From: Anastrepha obliqua | Lineage: Eukaryota; Arthropoda; Insecta; Diptera; Tephritidae | NCBI RefSeq assembly: GCF_027943255.1 | Contig: NC_072894.1 | Location: 133,229,601-133,293,600 of the forward strand | Direction: 5' to 3' | DNA length: 64,000 bases | In this document: positions 33,662-46,739 of the stretch, one piece after another | Layout: each line of letters opens with the position of its first letter | Numbering within the stretch: position 1 is the first letter of the stretch | The notes under the pieces: model-generated | Told to the model about the DNA's origin: nothing | Seen by the model: only the letters and a program-made list of their open reading frames with translations | The model's database searches: none | Translations under genes and position numbers: made by a program

Positions 33662-34488
33662 ATAAAGGCTGAATCCTTGATGTGCATTAATTTTAATTGA
33701 ATTTGTATGTGGAGTAAGAAAATTAACATTAGTCATCTCTGAAGTGGCTATTGCACTCGTATGCTGAAACAACTTAGACCTCTGAATGCAAGATGAAAGT
33801 GCGTTTGGAAATTCAAAACCATTATGCAAGGAAGAGTAAGATAATAGAATAATAAACACAATTGTTTTGGAAAATAAATGGAATAAAAAGTAAATAAAAA
33901 TAAACAAGCCAAATAAGACAAGTCGAAAGGGGTGAGTGCTTTTGTGGTTGCCATTGAATCCTTGCCGTGGATACAAAACAGAGTGTGAAGTGTCGCTATT
34001 GGGTTTTTTAAGGAGATCATCACAGCTTATTGCTCTAAATAGAGTACCATCCCAGACAAAACATTGACTTAGACACTTGAGCTGTGATTTTTCGAACTAC
34101 TATGGACAGCTGCTGGGAAGTCAGCAAATTCATACAACACTGAATGGAGAGACCAGGACATAGGCAGGCTAAACATTTTATCCTTTGCTGCTAAAGAACA
34201 CCGAATAGGGTCTTAAACCTGGATAGAGAGGGTTGCGAACTCTCACTGGATATTAAACATGGTGAAAAGAATTCACAAGGTGTGACCAAGACAAGACGGT
34301 GAACCGGCTGATTTAAAAGAATGAGCTGATTGGCTGACTTAACAGGTGTCAAGACAGCGGTTTGATCACAAAACAACTGAGATTGTGTTGATATACGAAA
34401 AAAAATCAACACAGTCCTGGTTCAAGCTGCTTCATTGCCTTCTGAAAAATAACCTATTCAACGAGTGTGTGAATACACGTGGAATGAG
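33662..34488. other. No recognisable gene
   Basis: Nothing firm. The last 300 bp may contain further decayed parts of the retrotransposon relic that follows, but no motif is readable. Confidence 0.4.
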
Positions 34489-34489
34489 C

Positions 34490-34790
34490 GGGCAGAATTC
34501 TGTGGCCGAGTACCCGGTGACGTGGCAGACGAAGTTGCTCGCACAAACCTGATGTTGGTCATTCTAGTCTTCGTTATCATTTCAGAAAACTAGATTTAGT
34601 ATAAACAGGTGGCTGCCGTTTTTGCGAATGGGATAATGAAAGTCCAGAGCACTCAAGACGAAAATCCGTATACACTCGTATCTGAGTGTTCTGACTCTAA
34701 TTCTATTAGCGACTTGAAGGTGCCTGAGAAGGTACTCAAATTCATCAAAAGCCGGAAAGTTTAGGCCAGCGGTCAAGTGCAATGGAGTCA
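34490..34790 (+). pseudogene. Non-LTR retrotransposon RNase H end and tail relic
   Basis: Reads V-P-G-D-V-A-D-E-V-A-R-T, a shortened VPGH...ADExAR block of RNase H, then in another frame R-Y-H-F-R-K-L-D-L-V-stop-T-G-G-C-R-F-C-E-W-D-N-E-S-P-E-H, the CxxC...EH tail motif. Further on are G-T-Q-I-H-Q-K / V-L-K-F-I-K-S pieces. Several stops and shifts. A different family from the 29.3-kb element, judging by the tail. Confidence 0.7.
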
Positions 34791-34875
34791 AAAATGTTGA
34801 GATGCTCTCATTTTTACGCAGGCTGTATATCTCTAACATTCTGAATTTTGAGCATTTCTTTGCTCAATAAAATCT

Positions 34876-35112
34876 GTTTGGCCGAGCTCCTCCTCCTATT
34901 TGTGGCATGCATCTTGATTTTGTTCTACAAATGGAGGGACCTACAGTTTCAAGCCGACTTCGAACGGTACATATTTTTTATGAAGAGCTTTTTCATGGTA
35001 GAAATACACTCGGAGGTTTGCCATTGTCTGCCGAGGGGCGACCGCTATTAGAAAACACTTTTTTTGTTTTTTCTTCATTTTGGACTTTCACCAAGATTCG
35101 AACCTAAAATCA
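34876..35112 (-). repeat. tRNA-derived SINE, partial head
   Basis: Reverse-oriented: ggccgagctcctcctcctat, ttgtggcatgcatcttgatt, tttcaagccgacttcgaacg, the tttttcatggtagaaataca block, ggggcgaccgctattagaaa, then ttcaccaagattcgaacct, which holds the B box. The A-box end is lost beyond 35112. Confidence 0.85.
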
Positions 35113-35114
35113 CC

Positions 35115-37635
35115 TTTATTCGCTTGAAATACACACAAATTTAACTACATAACTTAGTCCAGATATCACTTAGAGTAACCCAAACATAAAAATAAAAAAG
35201 TTCCATTTAGAAATTTACCTTGCTTTTTGAACGCAGTGCTAAAAGTAAACAAATAATTTTCAGTTTTTTTCCACACTAAATCATAAAACAAATCAAGCAG
35301 TTAAGCAAAACCATATCCTCTTGCGCCTGCACTCAACAGCAAATAACATAAAAATAACAAAACAAACAACAAAGTTTTCAAAACACTGCCACTTTGAAAA
35401 ACTAGAAAAAAGAAAAACTATTTGAAGAAAAAGCCAAACATTTTATGAAAATTGCCAAACAACGCATCCGCCAAGGAGTTATAAAAAAGTTTGTATAGTA
35501 GGCAATAAAAATTTTGATAAGATCAGTGCTGGGGCAGAAATGAAATCGAAGAATGCGTTGAAAAATATCAGCGACAATTGAGTTTTGCTTAGAAAATAAT
35601 GGACGCATAGTAAAGTAGCAGTTTGTTGACGCACTTAGAAGAGCAGGAAGCATTTGTGGTGGGAGAAAGGTACTAAAAATAAATGAAAGAAATCAGATAC
35701 AAAACTCATTTCTCAAAACATCAGAAGGAAGAAATGTTTAGCAATGGGAATTGAGGATCATCTGTTGCTTCAACACAGAGCATGAAAACGTATAGCACAT
35801 CGCTGGTCGACTATAAAAAAGTCTTATTACAAAATTTTTTGTTTGACGAAAAATGTAAGAGATAAATTTCAATAAAATGTCACTTAGTATAAGTAGCATG
35901 AAACTTTTGAGGAAAATGTGGGATTAGAACAATTGGAGCAATTTTTGACTACTATTTTCTACAAGGCTGAGAAATAAATCTAAATGGGCAAAAAGGCGAC
36001 GCAAACGGTGGCCATGTCGCTTCACTTCTTGCACGAGCTATATTTTATAGGTAAATAAGTCAAGAAAATTCGCCTTATTTTTCACAGTTTTTCCGTTATG
36101 CTATTAAAATTTAGACTGTACTTAAGTTCGTGATAGCCAAGTTTCACAGTACGCGAAGTATTCACTGCCTTGTCGTTCTTACTTCTATCGCTCGCATGCG
36201 CTTTGCTGCAATTAATAATAATTTCCGATTGCAACTAATAAATTGTTTATTTAATTTTATGCACCATTATATGAGAAGAGTAAAAACTGATTGGAGGATG
36301 AGCTGGTAAAAAGAATACCAAAACAAAAACGATAATTTCCGTAAGTCGAACGCAGCCATAGTTGTTGGAGATGTGCATAAAGATTTTTTGTTTCTGATTT
36401 TTTCTTTTTTTGTTGTAAAGAAATCTGTACGCTTTTGCTTTGTAAGCACCTGCAAGCATATATAATCATTAGTAAGTGCACTGCATATACAGTAGAGAAT
36501 GGAAAAGTTAGGACACATAATGCGTATGCAGTCGAAGTACAGCGTAGACCTTACTGGGTTATATTTATGTATTTTATAGAAATTTAAATTTAGAGTGGGT
36601 AATAGGAAGAGCAACGCCTTTCATTCGGGTACTTGAGGTAAGAATAGAAGAATTGGATTTTGGAACAATTTGTCACCAAATCCCGTGTATATAGAGTTTA
36701 ACAACTAAACCGCAGACACTTACTAACAATTTTTGATGATTTGTTTGTTTTTAATTAAATTTTATAATTTTTTTTTATGAAAATATAGTTCATATTCTCT
36801 TGCAGAAACAGAGTTTCAAACTTTGTAGCATTTAAAAAAAAGAAAGAAATTTACATTTTCATTCAAATAAAAAAAAATCATTTAGATTTTCAAGACATTT
36901 TTGTGTATGCAGCTTTAGAGTCCATACAATTTTGGTAGAACAAAATAAAACTTTGGAGTGACTAGAAAATTGCCTTAATTTTTAAGATTTTGGTTTGCTC
37001 ACGGGATTGGGTGTTTTCTTCCATATAAAAAAAATGTTGAGTATTTAAAATACGTATTCAAATAATCAAATCATAATAAAACGATCTTTTCGACAGTTTT
37101 CAGAGGAATCGAAAAGAAAGTTCTTAATAGTGTCGAAGTGCTATCAACATAAACTCCAAATAAAGGGGTGGACTTTTGCTCCTTTTTTTTGGTATGGCGA
37201 CCGACCCAGTTTAATTAACTCTAATTTTTACCCAACTCACAAATTGCAGATATTTTTTTTTTATTTTTTTTTTAAATAAGTATTATGTGTATTTATGTCA
37301 AGCGTGAACCTTTCTAAATATGCAAAAAACATTAAAACTGTCTAAAAAAAATCGGTGAAATGAGCCGAAAGCCTCCCTAATTCCAAGCTGCCCTGGCTGA
37401 ATCCTTTCAGCCAAAGTTCTATAATTCCCTCAGTTTTCCTCTGATTTGCTTGACATTTTGACACAAAATTATTGAAACGGTAATCTGTTTTGAAAATAAG
37501 AAACACAAAAATGGGCTAAAAAACCGAACAATATCGAATCAACACCGAAAAAAGCGAAAAATGCTGAGAATTTTTTGCTTCACTTTTTTTTCGGGACAAC
37601 TAGCGGTGCAGCACTCAGATATTAATTAACACCAT
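35115..37635. other. No recognisable gene
   Basis: AT-rich with many A or T runs; a few overlapping minus ORFs at 36.25-36.6 kb look spurious. Nothing identified. Confidence 0.5.
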
Positions 37636-37639
37636 TGGA

Positions 37640-38025
37640 ACTCCCTTTTAATTTTCTTTAAATCTACCCGATCTTCGAAGAAATCTGAGAAGATCTTGTG
37701 GTGCCAAGGTGGTCGCTTCTTAACACATCATTGCCAAAGACCTCAAACCTGATTGGAGCGAAGACGGGGCAGTGGCACAAGAAGTGGTCCGCCGTCTCTG
37801 CACTCCTCTTCACAAGCTGGGCAGAGTACACTGTCTGAGATGCCTACCTTTTCCATGTGCTTCGCCCACCTGGAAGTGGCCCGTCATCAGTCCAACCAGC
37901 TGTCTGCACTCCCTTCTGCTTAATGACGGGAGGGTTTACGACAGTCGATCGGACATGACAGGCAATACCAATTTAGTCCCTCTGCAGCCTTTCTCAGCCT
38001 GCCAAGCCCGCTCACTTAGTTCATA
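37640..38025 (-). pseudogene. Non-LTR retrotransposon C-terminal tail (I/LOA-like)
   Basis: Minus-strand reading gives S-R-R-E-C-R-Q-L-V-G-L-M-T-G-H-F-Q-V-G, then after a shift K-H-M-E-K-V-G-I-S-D-S-V-L-C-P-A-C-E-E-E-C, and after another shift A-D-H-F-L-C-H-C-P-V-F-A-P-I-R and V-F-G-N-D-V-L-R-S-D-H-L-G. This LTGH ... CxxC ... HFLCxCP order is the conserved tail following RNase H. At least two frameshifts. The RNase H itself is not present. Confidence 0.82.
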
Positions 38026-38029
38026 AACA

Positions 38030-39565
38030 TGTAAATATAAGCAATAAGTGGGATGCTATTAAGTTATCCATTTTTTAGTTCCACCACTGTAGTTCCAGCC
38101 CAAGCAATATACCACGCTGCCGAGCACCTGCCTGCAGTCGTCGTAAATCGGCTACGGTTGGAGCGTGGCATTGAGGTTTTTCACATTATTAGTGGCACAC
38201 GTACATATGTATGCATTTATGTTTGTTTTTCTTGTTTTTGTTTCATAGTTGCGGCTCAAGCATTCGCATCCATTAGCGAATGATTTGTCTTAACACAATT
38301 AAGTGAATATGAAAAGAACATCGAAACACTTGTGGAGCCAGAGGGACGTGAATTCAACGTGCATATATATGTATGTATATAAGATGCAATACATACCACA
38401 TGCATACATGCATATTCCATAAAGCCTGTACGTGCCACCAGATTGCCGGTGCAAGTGCACTTGATTCAATGCATACCTTCGCTGCATTTCTACAACTTCA
38501 GTTTTTCCCGCACTTATTATTATTTCTTGATGGTGTTTTGTGGCACGTACCTCCAACATATGCTCCCATAAGAAACATAAATATATGTACGAGCGCACGT
38601 ATGTACATATGTAGGAATGCACGATTGGCTTCAAATTTTGTATGTTTTATGACTATTTCTTAATTTTTTACGATTTTATTTTATGATTTAGTGGAGCTTA
38701 TTCGGTTATTTCCTTATTTTTTGTTATTTAATATATTTATATATAAACAGATATAGGCATGTAGATACATAAATATTTTTTTTTCTGTTATTTAGTGGTG
38801 TCTTATGAGATTTTCGTATCCACTAATAAAGAATTTATTGAATCTATAGCTGTGATTTGTGATATTTGGCAATATATTTATAATTTTGCTGGCTTATCTG
38901 AGTTGATCCTGGCTAAATATTTCTACGTCAACACTACATTTCGGTTTATGATCTAAAAACAATCACCCGAGTTTCTTATTTTCTTCGCCTTTCTCTTTGA
39001 CACTCCAATACCAGCGCACATTGACTTCAAACAAATCATTTTCTTTACAATTTTTATTGCTTTTCCTCTTTTGGTTTGCTACTTCGCCGTTTCCAATGGT
39101 TTTATGAGGTACCTACGTTGATGGATATGCTAATTGATTCTCCATTTCCACTACTCCACTTCTCTGGCACTCAAGTACTTGAAGGAAGATAACTTTTGGG
39201 ATTATTGTTAAAAATGTTTTTTTGAAAACAGATGCCTTATTGAATACCATTTGGATAATTGATTTGCTTATCGGCATTTAAAGTGCATCGAAAGCCTTGG
39301 CTTTTATGTTAAAGCATTCAAAAAAATACTTTTTAGAAATTTACTTAGAAAAGGAATAAATGTTTCGATAACTTCTTCGAATACAAAAGTATATAGACTT
39401 TGAAATCGAATATTTTGGAAAATAAAAAGGCAGTTTTTTCGATAAAATAAAAAAAAAATGTCGGGTTACTCACTTAATGAAGGATGTTTCATGCCTAGAT
39501 GTCAGTAGTGAATAACTTCTAGACGGCACACTTTTTTATGTCATCTTTGATATTTGTCAAGCATG
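38030..39565. other. No recognisable gene
   Basis: AT-rich with several tacatatgta-type microsatellite pieces (38.36, 38.59 kb) and overlapping spurious ORFs. Nothing identified. Confidence 0.5.
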
Positions 39566-39569
39566 CACA

Positions 39570-39722
39570 TTTTCACACAATAGAACAACGCGTTGAAATT
39601 ATTGAAATTTATTATAAAAATAAAAATGGTATATCTGTAAGAACAACATATCGCAAAATTCGAGATTTTTTTGGTGGAATAATCGTCCGAATGTGTTGCC
39701 AGTTCAAAGTTTGGTGGAAAAT
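39570..39722 (+). pseudogene. DD41D transposase N-terminal scrap
   Basis: Reads H-F-H-T-I-E-Q-R-V-E-I-I-E-I-Y-Y-K-N, then S-V-R-T-T-Y-R-K-I-R-D-F-F-G, and after a small shift N-N-R-P-N-V-L-P-V-Q-S-L-V-E-N, the start of the HTH region with the usual N-R-P motif. Sequence then becomes T- and A-rich with no catalytic part. Unlike the other DD41D copies here, it keeps part of the HTH segment they lost. Confidence 0.75.
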
Positions 39723-39734
39723 TAAAAAAAAATT

Positions 39735-39930
39735 AAATTAAATTTTGAAAAAAAAAAAATATAATATTTTTTCTAAAATTTAGGTGCACATTGTTTTATT
39801 TGTTATTTTTTTATTTTTTTTTTTTTAATTTAGGTGAACAATTTTTTTTTTTTGTAATTTTTTTCTTATTTTGGTTTTTTTATTTTTGTTTTTTTTTTGT
39901 TTTTTTTTTTGTTTGTTTTTAATTAATTAA
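39735..39930. repeat. Poly-T / A-rich low-complexity tract
   Basis: About 200 bp made almost wholly of T runs with occasional A or G, directly after the DD41D scrap. A short phrase (aatttaggtg) occurs twice within it, at about 39777 and 39828. Confidence 0.8.
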
Positions 39931-40074
39931 TATTTAAATTGGAATAAGTTAAAACTGTTATATCTTTTCAAACATTTTTTTTATGTACGTTTATTTCATC
40001 TTAAAAAATAGAACAAAAAAATTATAAAAATGTTAAAAAGAGCCGAAGATATTTGAATTTTAGAAACTGCCTTC

Positions 40075-40230
40075 CAAAATTTTTAACCTTGAATAAATCA
40101 TAAAATTCTACAAATTTTTTCAAAAACTTCCAGTTTACTTCTTATTATGCTCAGGCCTACAAATAAAATAATATTCAGAAAAATTTAAGATCATGTGCAG
40201 AGTACTTGGATCTCTTGACAGGGAATCGCT
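40075..40230 (+). repeat. Dispersed repeat A, copy 2
   Basis: Second copy of the non-coding repeat described at 30.4 kb, same orientation, with small indels. The resemblance stops near the tgacaggga / ctgccc segment. Confidence 0.5.
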
Positions 40231-40234
40231 CCCG

Positions 40235-41190
40235 TGCGACTTTTATTTATAATAGTCACTAAGAATGAAGTCGGCATTCAAGAGAACTCTGCCTGACAAC
40301 GTACTGGAGGTTGTTTTTGGAGGTAGATTTTGATTTTTTTTTTAGCTCTAAAACTACTTTTCTTAGACCGCCTTAGGCAAGCTTGCCGCTTTACTTTTCC
40401 ACAATATGAAGAGTCAACGAGGAAAATATATCATAGCATCGCCAGCTTAGTCACTTGGTGAAATGGCATTTAAAATATCTGAGCCTCTATGAAGTTGAGA
40501 ATTATGGCAGAATAAAATGATGTTGAAAAGGAAGGCATATATGAGAGTGTAGGCTGGAAAACTCGCTCTAAGTTTTCAGTAAAGGTGTGAGGCTGTAATT
40601 AGGGTTACAGGTACTGAAAAATGTTTAAGTCATTTAGGCACTAAAAAATATTGAAGTTATTTAACACCAGCACTTTTAATTCTTTTGGCTAATTTGAGGC
40701 TAATTTTTATGGGCCATTTGCTTTTAAAACCCCAATGCATGTCATAGGAAGAATAGTAAGATATTTATTAATAGTCTGGGACTTACGTTTATTTATTTTT
40801 ATGCATTTGTTCCTTTGTGGGAGGACTTACCTGAAATGAGAAGAAATTTTGTGTCTTTTTATTCATTATAATTAATTACAATTGATAACAAATTTTAACT
40901 GATAGAGCAGTAGTCGAATTTTTTATTCGTATTCTGTTATTAAAAAAATATAATAATACAAATTATTGAGAAATAACTACGCTGAAAAACTTTAGTAGGG
41001 CGTTTCCTGCCACATGAAAAAAAACTCGGGCGAGAAAATGCTCAAGATCGTCAGCAAACAAAAAATCTCAAAAATCAACGAGAATTTGTAACTACGTGAA
41101 GCTCCCCTTTTATTTAACAAAATTTATTGCACTGTTAAATTGTATACCACAATTTTTTTCGGAAAATTCTGGTTAAAAAGTATGAAGCCC
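40235..41190. other. No recognisable gene
   Basis: AT-rich; nothing identified. Confidence 0.5.
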
Positions 41191-41196
41191 TGGAAG

Positions 41197-41320
41197 TTTG
41201 TTGAATTTTTCTTTTGCACAAACTTTGAGACTTAAATTTACATGCTTTTTTTGGAAGAGAATGAAATAAATTTTTGTAAAAATATTATTAAAATTAAGTA
41301 AGTAGCAAATAAATTGTCGA
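41197..41320 (+). repeat. Dispersed repeat B, copy 2
   Basis: Matches 18877-18990 in order and orientation: gtttgttgaatttttc, gcacaaactttgagactt and tttttgtaaaaatattatta. Together with repeat A 1 kb upstream it may mark one larger decayed element. Confidence 0.5.
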
Positions 41321-41324
41321 AAAT

Positions 41325-43405
41325 TGTAAAAAAGTCCCTTTGCTATAGTTATTTAACGTAGTTTATTATTAGCATACATTTGCATTTATTTTCTACAATT
41401 CCCAGTTTAACAAATACGGCCGCGAGGTAAGTAAAAAAATTGGTTTTTGAAAATCGGGCATCCAAAATTGTTTTCGCTCTTTTTGTCAACCTTAATTTTC
41501 ATACAATTTTTTTCAATATTAAATTTTTTTTTTTTCAATCAACGCAAATATCCGTTTTCATTTACCACGAACCTGACATTGATGACCTGAGTTTTAGCAA
41601 AAAATTCATATTGGCGGAAAAGTGAGCGAAAAAGGAACCAAGCCAAGCCAAACCAAACCAAACAACCTGAAATGATGTTGGCGACGATGATGTTGGCGAT
41701 GGGTGATTATCAGCGCCGATCATTATTCAAATTTCCGCAAAAATATTTTCATATTCACGCAGTGAATGTGCGACTAAAACACGACTTGACAATTTGACCT
41801 CCTTCTTCTTGCTTTCGCGCAGCAAGGCTGGTTGGTTGGGTGTGAGGAAGATTGAGGTTCAGGATCACGGCTGTAGCAGTGAAGCGGGAATTGTGATTAT
41901 AGGCCAATATTTTGATGCCACCAACAGTTCAGTTAAGTAAATTAGATGCGCGGCAGATGAGCGCAGCGAAAGCTTTAGTGGCAGCAGATGCAGATGCAAT
42001 AGGAGCAGTGGCATGAAAACAACAAACGCAAGGAGCAAAACAGAATTGAAAATTGTGAGAGAAAAAGTGACTGTGCATTGGTATATTGGTAAAGAAAATA
42101 AAAACTTCTGTTTTTTTCTTATTAATAAACTTAATATCCATGATGGAGCGCTGACATCTCTACGAAGCTCGATGCAAAAGTCATGACTGGCGAAATCACT
42201 GTGAATTGTTTGCGTGTGTGTGTTCGTTCGAAAGAGAGGGTGTGTGTCTGTTTGTTCGTGTTTGGGTATGGTATAATAAGCGACACAAATACATACATTA
42301 ATAGCTGACATCTTTCCTTCAAATCGTGTGGCAAATGGTCATTTGATATGCTGCCTTCTACTCAATATTTTCAAAAATTTTTTTGCAGCATTCGTCGAGG
42401 CATATTAATGTAAGTATTCACTAAGTGAGTTTGTGTTGTAGCATGTTGCAATGTGCAGCATTTAATCCAGTAAGCCCCACATTTGCATACCTTATATGCA
42501 CTTTCGAAGGTGGTAAATAAATGAAAGCATTAAAAACAAAAACAATGAAGCGTGTCATCAACACATCAACGCTAGGCTTACTATCTGCGTACACACATAT
42601 AAGCACTCAGCATTCAAAGAGGAAATGGCAAAGCGATGATGACATCGTTTAAAAATCAGGGCTGGCAAAGAAATGAAGAGAGAAAAACTGTGGCAATCAA
42701 ATTTTGCTTCTGACTTTGAGTTTTTCTTCATCGTAAAAAGTGATGGCGCATGCCGCGCATGATCGTTTAGAGGGGCATTAAAACTTGAATAGAAGCAAAA
42801 ACAAAAGAAGGTTGCTGTACAAAGCAACTAAAACAAAGGTAACCCTATTTTGTTGCTTACTCATTAAATGTGGGACAGATACTTGTAAACGGCCATATTT
42901 CCCCTGATTTTCATTAAAATTATTTAAAATGAAGAAGTCAATATATTTTTTTCAACATTCGCACACAGTTTATCTATACATTAAAATAATATAATATAAT
43001 ATATTTTTTTTTATTTTAATCATTTAAAATTGCGGATGTACACTCAATTCTTCCAAGAAGGTCGCAGCGGGGCTTCTCAATCGGCGGGCATTGCAGCATC
43101 GACGTCAGTGACCTAAATACAAAAAACCAAAAATTTTTTTGTTTTTTTTTTAACAAAAAATAGAAAAAAAATCGCGGAATAAAATGCTCCAAAAAAAGTG
43201 CATTTTGGGGCGAATTTTCCTACTATTTTTGCTTCGAAAAAAGTATTTCCGTAATTGTAAATTCACATAGAAAGTAATATCATAAAAAAGATGTGTGCAA
43301 AATTTCAGGGAGATCGGTCAATAACTTTTCGATTTATCGTGTACGCCTTAAATTAAGTAGAAATTTGTATTGAAGTTTTGAGAAAAATATCAGAAAAGTA
43401 TGTCT
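41325..43405. other. No recognisable gene
   Basis: A 148-codon minus ORF at 41865-42311 lacks known motifs. At 43.28-43.34 kb the phrase gcaaaatttcagggagatcg reads like part of a decayed dispersed element, not identified further. Confidence 0.45.
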
Positions 43406-43410
43406 AATAT

Positions 43411-43618
43411 GGCGGCCACCGTATCCGAATATGGAGCGTGACCATCATTCGGTACCTAGTACCTAGAGCACGAAAACCTAGCTGGTCAACCGGCGAATGT
43501 ATTTCGGGTCTTCATAAAAACAAACATCTTCCGTTCGGAGGCGGCGTAAAATGCCATTTGTGACAAAACATCAAGACGAAGGAGGATCACAAATAGAAAG
43601 AGCGCCAGGAGCTTTTCA
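43411..43618 (+). repeat. Diverged tRNA-derived SINE
   Basis: Head ggcggccaccgtatccgaat and gagcgtgaccatcattcgg match the tRNA-like region. The body keeps cttccgttcggaggcggcgt, atttgtgacaaaacatcaag and caaatag...gagc. Considerably older than the 26-kb copy; the B box is lost. Confidence 0.7.
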
Positions 43619-43619
43619 A

Positions 43620-46600
43620 AATTTTGCGAACTGAATTTGTATGATTTAGGCAATAAGCTAAGAAAATAATGCGAATTCAAAAAAGAGGAAAAAAGTCAAA
43701 ACTGGAAAAAAAAATTGTTGTGAAGGCTCTGATTGGGGCACATGCCACTTCGTTCCATACTCTACAGTTTTATTTTACTGCTCATTTTTCACTGCTTTGA
43801 AACATTCGACTGCTGTATATTTTATTAAGCCATGGCCAAGATTTAAATCCTATTTTGTCACGCTTTTATTTCTCAACCAAAATTAAGACGTCTGGCGCCC
43901 TTCGTCAGCAACGTTGGTGTTTTATTTTTATTTTTATATTTTCATTACTTAATTCCTCACACACTTTCCGGGTTGTTGCTTTGTTGCAACAATACTGCTA
44001 TTACTGTTACTGCAACATTTTCATGGCCAAGTGCGACAACTAAATAGTTGGCAAATGACTTTCACAGTAATGGGCAAAACTTTTTCTTAATACAAAAATG
44101 GTGCAAGGAGAACAAAAAAAAAACAAGCAAACATTAAAATATCAAAGAACAAAAAAAAACTACTATTCAAAAGTAAAGAACACTAACCAGCACAAAGGCA
44201 TAGGCCGTCGTAACCAACAAACTTGTGGGCGGAGTAAAAGAGGCGGAAATGTGTAAATCAATAAACTCAAATAACAAAGCACCTAACTTTGAAATGACAG
44301 GAACACAGAGGCATAAAGAACTATGCGCTATAACAACAACCATGCCACCTACGCTACAACAACATACACGAAGCATTTCGCTAACCAGCAATTAAATATG
44401 CGCAGTCGTGTAGTTGCGTCCGAAGGTATGAAAGCGCCAAGCAGTTGGATCCCAAGCTACCCAAGCAACAAAGTTAACTTTGCAAAAGCAAAAATAACAA
44501 CAAAAATATGAGCAACTGTTGTGCATGATAATATAAAAATACAGAGAATACAAAGCGAGTTATTACTTTTTCTTAAATTTGCCCACAAAAGACCTCAACT
44601 CCACCAGCACGACACCTTTGACTCGGGATCCTCATCAGTCAACAGCCATTTACTGAGTTTTTCCTTTTTATTTTGTTCGTTTGTTCGTTTATTTATTTAT
44701 TTTTATTGAACATTTTACAACTTTTCCATTGAAGAACAATAGCAACAGCATCACACATACACACATACATATACGTGTAAAAAATCATGATGACCTCCAT
44801 AAGCCGTCTGGCTTCAGGTAAACTGGTGGTGGTTGCCTGGCGCGCATAGGCGATGGGTAAGCTGACGGTGATGATGATGATGAGGGCGATGATTATTGTA
44901 ATCATCATAAAAAACGTGGTCTTGAGAGTGATTGTACAACCGCATTGGCATTTGTGACGCGCAGGCGCAACGTTCATGACATTGCGCAGGCGTAGAATGG
45001 TTGACGTCTGCTTGCCACTAAAATCATATTCGCTTGTACATCGCTTGGCCCACTCAATAAGTGATGAGTAAAAAAAAAAACGAAATTTGCGCTACCCAAA
45101 AACGCTTATTAACATTGTAATTGCTCTTATTACGGTACTAACGTCGTTGTTGGCATTGCTGTTGTTGTTGCAGTTTTTGTTGTGGGCACATTTGGGTGTC
45201 AAAGTCGGTGTCAAATGTGGCAAATGCATTGCACCTGGCTACACTCTTTCATTAGTTCAATAAAATAATGACAATAACAACAAACAAGCGAAACATGATT
45301 TTAGCTTTAGAAAGTTGCCGGTATTAATAAAACAACAACAAACACAACAGCAATAAGAACAACACAATGTTGCACGTACTACACACACAGCGCGCCTTTA
45401 CTTATACGAAATGTGAGTGGGTGCACACGGCAGCCAGGCTGTTGCAGTTAGGAAATTTTTATTGAATTTAATTTCCACAAAAAACGTGAGCATCCGCAGC
45501 GTCTTCGGCGAAGTCGTGGCAGCGTGTCAGTATGTGCAACCCACATTCGCGGCAGCAGCAGCAATATTGCAACCTGCTTACTTGCAACAAGCTTTTGTGG
45601 CCACCGCTGCGAAAGGCATTCGTTGCATATAAACGAAGTTATATTTTTTTTCTAGCTGTTATATTGTTGTTGCATTGTTATTGCAATATTGTTGCATCTT
45701 GCTGGTAAGTAGGTAAATAGCGCCTTAGGTCTTTGCTGTGGCATGCACCTGATGAGAATGTTTAAAAACTTTCGTTGCATGGATGTACATGTAGGTGAAG
45801 CCATATGTTGCGTGCTCAATACGATACGAAGAGAGCAGCTTCACGTGTAGCTGTGTGGGTGCATATGAATTAGTGGCAAAGGTTATTATGCCAAATGATA
45901 AACATTTATGTGCCCATGCGCCACCTAAGAATCGCTGTTGCAAGGCAACGAAACACTCAAGTAAACAATTTTGGTATTGCTAAAGGCGCGACAAAGGATG
46001 AAGTGGCTTTTAGGTAAACATTTTTAATAAAATTCTTATTAAAAGAGATAGTAAGCCAGCGGCAAGAAACTTCATCTTGGAATAATCGTTTGACTTGAGA
46101 GTGTTTTAAATATTCAATTTAATTATGAAGCAGAAACTGCTACAATTAAAAGTGGTTTCACGCGCGACTACTAAGTTGGTCGCTGATTCGTTACGTACTG
46201 AATAGAAGTGAAAAAGAAAATATGAATCAAAAAAGACAAACCTGTTGGCAATCGTCAGTCCATGCCAAACTTCTCAGTGCGATGAAAAAGTTTTCCCATA
46301 AAAACTGTCTGCTGTTTAGAGATATCCTAAACCTGCAAGGGTTTCTATTGCGAATATTGCAGATCAATTTGATTCTATGTATATGTAATAGCGTTTACTA
46401 CAAACTGTAGTTTAATCTGCTGAGAACTAAATATAGTTTAACTTGCAGAATATACCTATAAGTCCCCTTAAACACTGAGTCACTTCTGGCAGATATTCTT
46501 CTCACAACTGTGTCACTGTGCAGCTAAGGGACAAGTGATACCAAAATTGGTAGGAGCGTGGTTTTCGGGGTTAGTCGCTTCCTCGAAGCACACCCATGAC

Positions 46601-46735
46601 AAAGAGCAGATGTTGCTAGTGAAAGCACTAAAATTTATCTAATCAGTGTAGTTCTTCTTGGATGGCCACTCGAGTTTCCAACCACATATTTCTAGGCTAA
46701 CCATAAATGCAAAACACATAAAGTGGTTTGTCTTC
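43620..46735. other. No recognisable gene
   Basis: Sequence with caa/aac and gtt/ttg trinucleotide patches and a short (GAT)n run near 44869-44883. The ORFs (e.g. 45417-45632, Ala-rich) do not resemble known proteins. Nothing else identified. Confidence 0.5.
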
Positions 46736-46739
46736 TTCT

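Noticed and set aside
36247..36614. Three nested minus ORFs as a gene
   Set aside because: Three frames open over the same AT-rich bases, no motif, no start context; chance.
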